From positions 310,001 through 374,000 of the forward strand of contig NZ_CP024808.1 of the NCBI RefSeq assembly GCF_002787055.1: a DNA stretch of 64,000 bases, read 5' to 3'. Numbering within the stretch: position 1 is the first letter of the stretch; the number at the start of each line of letters is the position of its first letter. Under the pieces are notes generated by a model. It was not told the origin of the DNA. It made no database searches and saw only the letters and a list, made by a program, of their open reading frames with translations. The translations under genes and the position numbers were made by a program. The DNA is from Candidatus Nitrosotenuis aquarius (lineage in GTDB: Archaea; Thermoproteota; Nitrososphaeria; Nitrososphaerales; Nitrosopumilaceae). Positions 61,052 to 64,000 of the stretch are shown piece after piece.

Positions 61052-62047
61052 GTGCAAATAGGAATCTCTGGTGTTACACCAACAGACATTGCAGTAAAGA
61101 CAATCAAGACTGTCTTGGATGACTATGGACTGTCATCTAGATATGTGGGATACAAGCCGCAAAAAGACCTCGACTGCGTAATTGTTACTGGTGGCGACAG
61201 GGGAGTGCGCAATTATTTTCACAAGACCCAGGATGCACAGGTCCCAGTCCTTGGCGTCGGAGAATCCGAATCAAGCGGGTTTTTGGCCCAAATTGATCTA
61301 AAGGAATTCTCCTCTATAGTAAACAGGATAAAAAAATTAGACTATGAAACATCGGAATTCTCAAGAATTGCAGTCAAAATTGACGGAAAGCCTGCCTATC
61401 CAGTGTTGAATGATGTTGCAGTGTTTTCATCAAAGAGCGCCATGTTAATGGAACATGTGTTGCGCGTAAACCATGAGGAAGTCTGGCATGATTCCAGCGA
61501 CGGCGTCATTATATCGACTCCGATTGGCTCGTCTGCATATTCCATGTCTGCTGGGGGCCCAATGATATTTCAGGACTCGCCAGTATTTGGCATAGTGTCT
61601 GTGAACTCGCTAGACACCACCCGCAGGCCGCTCATCGTCCACGACACTAGCATTATCGAAGTAGATGACATTTCATCTCGATTGTTCTGTGAAGTGGTAA
61701 TGGACGGAGTCGACAGATTCAGAATAAACAACACACTAGAATGCACAAAATCCGTGCCGTCCGCACGAGTAATCAAAATAAAAAAGGACTCTACTGCCGT
61801 TTCCGCGCTAACAAAAAAGGTCAAGCTGGCAGAGGACCTACTAAACATGCCTCCAAGTTCAAAGCTGCTGCTCAAGACATTGGAATTTGAGGGCACCATG
61901 ACGCAGCGCGATCTGGTGACAAAGACCCTGCTTCCTGATAGAACTGTACGCCTGGCACTACGACACTTACTTGACAAAGGTTATGTCAAAAAGAAAATCT
62001 CTATGCGGGACTCTAGGCAGAAAATCTACGAAATATCAAAGACCTAG
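61052..62047 (+). CDS. nadK: NAD kinase fused to a C-terminal winged helix
   Basis: Makes NADP from NAD, 331 residues. The NAD-kinase motifs NDVAVF and DGVIISTPIGSSAYSMSAGGP are clear, but the usual GGDGT is changed to GGDRG at about residues 48-52. The last about 70 residues (KLLLKTLEFEGTMTQRDLVTKTLLPDRTVRLALRHLLDKGYV) form a winged HTH. The fusion suggests that the enzyme or a fragment binds DNA or senses redox state. GTG start. It converges with pyrG, stops overlapping by four bases. Confidence 0.88.
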   Translation: MQIGISGVTPTDIAVKTIKTVLDDYGLSSRYVGYKPQKDLDCVIVTGGDRGVRNYFHKTQDAQVPVLGVGESESSGFLAQIDLKEFSSIVNRIKKLDYETSEFSRIAVKIDGKPAYPVLNDVAVFSSKSAMLMEHVLRVNHEEVWHDSSDGVIISTPIGSSAYSMSAGGPMIFQDSPVFGIVSVNSLDTTRRPLIVHDTSIIEVDDISSRLFCEVVMDGVDRFRINNTLECTKSVPSARVIKIKKDSTAVSALTKKVKLAEDLLNMPPSSKLLLKTLEFEGTMTQRDLVTKTLLPDRTVRLALRHLLDKGYVKKKISMRDSRQKIYEISKT

Positions 62048-63642
62048 CTTGCCGAAGCCCGGACAAAGGCCTCAAAGGACTCTTCTGGAAAGCCTGGCCT
62101 ACTGTTGAATTCCGGATGGAATTGCACACCAAAATAGAACTTGTGCGATGGAATCTCTAGCATTTCCATTCTCTTTGAATTATCAGATTCTGCTGAAAAT
62201 ACTAGGCCTTTTTTCTCAAATTCCTGTAGGTATTTTGTGTTGATTTCGTATCTGTGTCTGTGTCGTCTTGAGACATGAGTTGCATTGTATGTTTTTGCTG
62301 CAATTGTGTTTGGTTTTATTGTAATATCATGTGCACCTAGTCGTAGCGTTCCACCAAGATTTGACATTGTCTTTTGCTCTGGCAGCAAGTCCACAACTGG
62401 ATGTGTAGTGTTTGGGTCTAGCTCTGTTGAGTTTGCATCGGAATAATTCAGCACATGTCTGCCAAACGCGACTGCAGCTAGCTGAAATCCAAAACAGATT
62501 CCTAGGTATGGTATGTTTTTCTCTCGCGCAAAGTTTGCTGTTTTTATTATTCCTTCTACGCCACGTGATCCAAATCCTCCCGGCACTAAGATGCCGTTGT
62601 ATTTTGATAGTGCATCGACGTTTCCGTTAATTCCTTCAGAGTCAATCCAGTCTATAGATATGGATTTTCCAATTTTAGCTCCTGCGTGCTTTAGTGCGTG
62701 GTTTACGCTCACATAGCTGTCTGCTAATGTGACATATTTTCCAACCATTGCTATTTTGATCTCGCCGTCTTTTTGCTGCATTGACTGGACTATGCTATTC
62801 CAGTTGTCCCAGTTTGCAGCCGAGTTTATCATGCCGACCTTGGCAAACTTTGTAAATATTTTATCGACTATACCCTGTTCGTAGAGAATTTGCGGAACTG
62901 AAAATATTGATGACACGTCATGACATGAGAACACATCGCTTGCCGTAACGTTGGTGAACATGGAGATTTTCTTTTTTGTTGATTCCAAGAGTGGCTCTGT
63001 GCACCGAACTGCCATAAAGTCTGGCTGGATACCTATTCTTCGCAGCTCTTGGACGGAATGCTGCGTCGGCTTGGTCTTTTGCTCGCCTACTACATCCAGT
63101 GATGGAGCCAGGGTAACATGGACAAACAATACACCTTGCGGCCCTTCCTCTAGTCTCATCTGTCGCAATGCCTCTAGGAATGGCAGTGATTCAATGTCTC
63201 CTACCGTTCCACCACACTCTACGACAAGAAAGTCGAGCTTTTCATCTTCTGCTATTTTGTGGATTCTCTTTTTGATTTCGTCTGTAATGTGTGGAATAAT
63301 CTGGACGCATGCACCTAGGTATTCGCCTCGGCGTTCTGCCTCTATTACTGCGGAATAAATCTGGGCAGTCGTGATGTTGTGGGTTTTTTTGAGGTTTTGG
63401 TTTAGGAATCGCTCATAATTTCCAATGTCCATGTCGCACTCGCCCCCGTCATCTGTGACATATACTTCGCCGTGGGCTACTGGGTTCATTGTTCCTGCAT
63501 CATAGTTCAGGTATGGGTCTATTTTGACGCAAGAAACCCTCTGGTTTGATAATTGTAATAGTTTTGCAATAGAAGATGTGACTACGCCCTTGCCTAGGCC
63601 AGACATGACACCGCCTGTAACAAAAATGAACTTTGTCTGCAC
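62044..63642 (-). CDS. pyrG: CTP synthase
   Basis: Glutamine-dependent amination of UTP to CTP, 532 residues, normal length. The N-terminal synthetase domain opens with FIFVTGGVMSGLGKG and has DPYLNYDAGTMNP. The C-terminal class I glutaminase has its Cys in YLGICFGFQLAA (about residue 379) and the His and Glu in GVQFHPEF. All catalytic motifs are intact. It is monocistronic, divergent from the transporter gene with 65 bases between. Confidence 0.97.
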   Translation of the reverse strand: MQTKFIFVTGGVMSGLGKGVVTSSIAKLLQLSNQRVSCVKIDPYLNYDAGTMNPVAHGEVYVTDDGGECDMDIGNYERFLNQNLKKTHNITTAQIYSAVIEAERRGEYLGACVQIIPHITDEIKKRIHKIAEDEKLDFLVVECGGTVGDIESLPFLEALRQMRLEEGPQGVLFVHVTLAPSLDVVGEQKTKPTQHSVQELRRIGIQPDFMAVRCTEPLLESTKKKISMFTNVTASDVFSCHDVSSIFSVPQILYEQGIVDKIFTKFAKVGMINSAANWDNWNSIVQSMQQKDGEIKIAMVGKYVTLADSYVSVNHALKHAGAKIGKSISIDWIDSEGINGNVDALSKYNGILVPGGFGSRGVEGIIKTANFAREKNIPYLGICFGFQLAAVAFGRHVLNYSDANSTELDPNTTHPVVDLLPEQKTMSNLGGTLRLGAHDITIKPNTIAAKTYNATHVSRRHRHRYEINTKYLQEFEKKGLVFSAESDNSKRMEMLEIPSHKFYFGVQFHPEFNSRPGFPEESFEAFVRASAS

Positions 63643-63707
63643 ATTTGGATAAGGAAAATGATATTTTTATTTCTTTTTTTGCGGATATGCTTTAATCAGC
63701 ACGGTTT

Positions 63708-63986
63708 ATGTCTCAAAGAATGATCGAAGACGTCTGGGTGACAATTCTTGGGAGCGTGGCAGCAGCTCTTGTTACCGGAAGCTTTGTGCCACAAGTGATT
63801 CGTGGCTATAGGACAAAGAGCCTCAACGACGTGTCGTATTGGTTAATGATTACAATATGCGTTGGATTGTCTTTGTGGATTGGATATGGAATAATAAAAC
63901 AAGACTGGGTCATAATCGGCGCAAACATTAGCACTATAGCGCTAAACGTGATGTTGCTTGCCTTGAAGGTAAAATACTCAAAATAG
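63708..63986 (+). CDS. SemiSWEET/PQ-loop transporter
   Basis: Integral membrane half-transporter of 92 residues with three hydrophobic helices and the PQ motif in the first (SFVPQVIRGYRTKSLNDVSYW). SemiSWEET proteins dimerise to move sugars down a gradient. The size and the Pro in the first helix match the bacterial/archaeal group. The substrate in an autotroph is unclear; other PQ-loop proteins move amino acids. The gene ends 14 bases before the window edge. Confidence 0.92.
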   Translation: MSQRMIEDVWVTILGSVAAALVTGSFVPQVIRGYRTKSLNDVSYWLMITICVGLSLWIGYGIIKQDWVIIGANISTIALNVMLLALKVKYSK

Positions 63987-64000
63987 CTATTTTGTAGCTG

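Noticed and set aside
1-64000. CRISPR arrays, insertion sequences, rRNA and tRNA genes
   Set aside because: Reading both strands showed no direct-repeat arrays, transposase frames with terminal repeats, or recognisable rRNA or tRNA sequence. A covariance-model search would be decisive for tRNAs.

Overview
The window reads as chromosomal DNA of an ammonia-oxidising-type thaumarchaeon (Nitrososphaerota, most likely Nitrosopumilales). The evidence is archaeal information processing (Orc1/Cdc6, family B DNA polymerase, Rpo6/RpoK, S25e, S26e, an Alba-like protein, archaeal ThrRS), a methylmalonyl-CoA mutase/epimerase/MeaB set as used in the thaumarchaeal 3-hydroxypropionate/4-hydroxybutyrate cycle, prepilins with class III signal peptides, and TATA boxes about 25 bases upstream of start codons (leaderless transcripts). 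Genes are dense, on both strands, and often overlap by 1-4 bases. GTG and TTG starts are common. No rRNA, tRNA, IS element or CRISPR array was recognised.

Layout. 1-9 kb: YchF GTPase, CysRS, NAD synthetase, a Rieske protein, S-adenosylhomocysteine hydrolase, MetRS, an alpha/beta hydrolase and a degenerate EF-Tu-like protein. 9-16.6 kb: ketol-acid reductoisomerase, M1 aminopeptidase and the methylmalonyl-CoA module (B12-binding subunit on the minus strand; MeaB, catalytic subunit and epimerase on the plus strand). 16.6-18.1 kb: a probable replication origin followed by orc1/cdc6. It carries an ORB-like box and three palindromes spaced two helical turns apart. 18.1-19.1 kb: a poorly conserved stretch. 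19.1-25.3 kb: an HTH-CBS regulator, a TPR protein, a lone receiver, and a minus-strand TrmB regulator, triosephosphate isomerase and PPDK cluster. 25.4-33.6 kb: a Tad-like type IV pilus locus (ATPase and two TadC-type membrane proteins on minus; a zinc-ribbon TackOD1-like protein, three prepilins and a membrane-anchored staphylococcal-type nuclease on plus).

33.6-41 kb: a hidden YHS-domain protein, Dus, an archaellin-like protein, aldo/keto reductase, a UbiA prenyltransferase, parvulin, a Hef-type helicase and dCMP deaminase. 41-45 kb: DNA polymerase B interrupted by a LAGLIDADG intein of about 341 residues at the SLYPSI motif. 44.8-48 kb: a prepilin and a large Ig-like surface protein. 48-54 kb: an asparagine-synthase-like protein with a zinc ribbon, an HTH regulator, Alba, RpoK with a long acidic N-terminus, a cyclophilin-like protein, S25e, a receiver plus four-CBS protein pair, and a universal stress protein. 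54-64 kb: ThrRS, a receiver, agmatinase, a CDP-alcohol phosphotransferase, S26e, a Cache-HAMP-cyclase sensor, a PfkB kinase, NAD kinase fused to a winged helix, CTP synthase and a SemiSWEET transporter.

Most genes are housekeeping. The less ordinary parts are the origin-proximal palindrome array, the polB intein, the pilus locus with its zinc-ribbon/nuclease companions, the degenerate EF-Tu homologue, and several very small zinc-binding proteins that length cut-offs miss.
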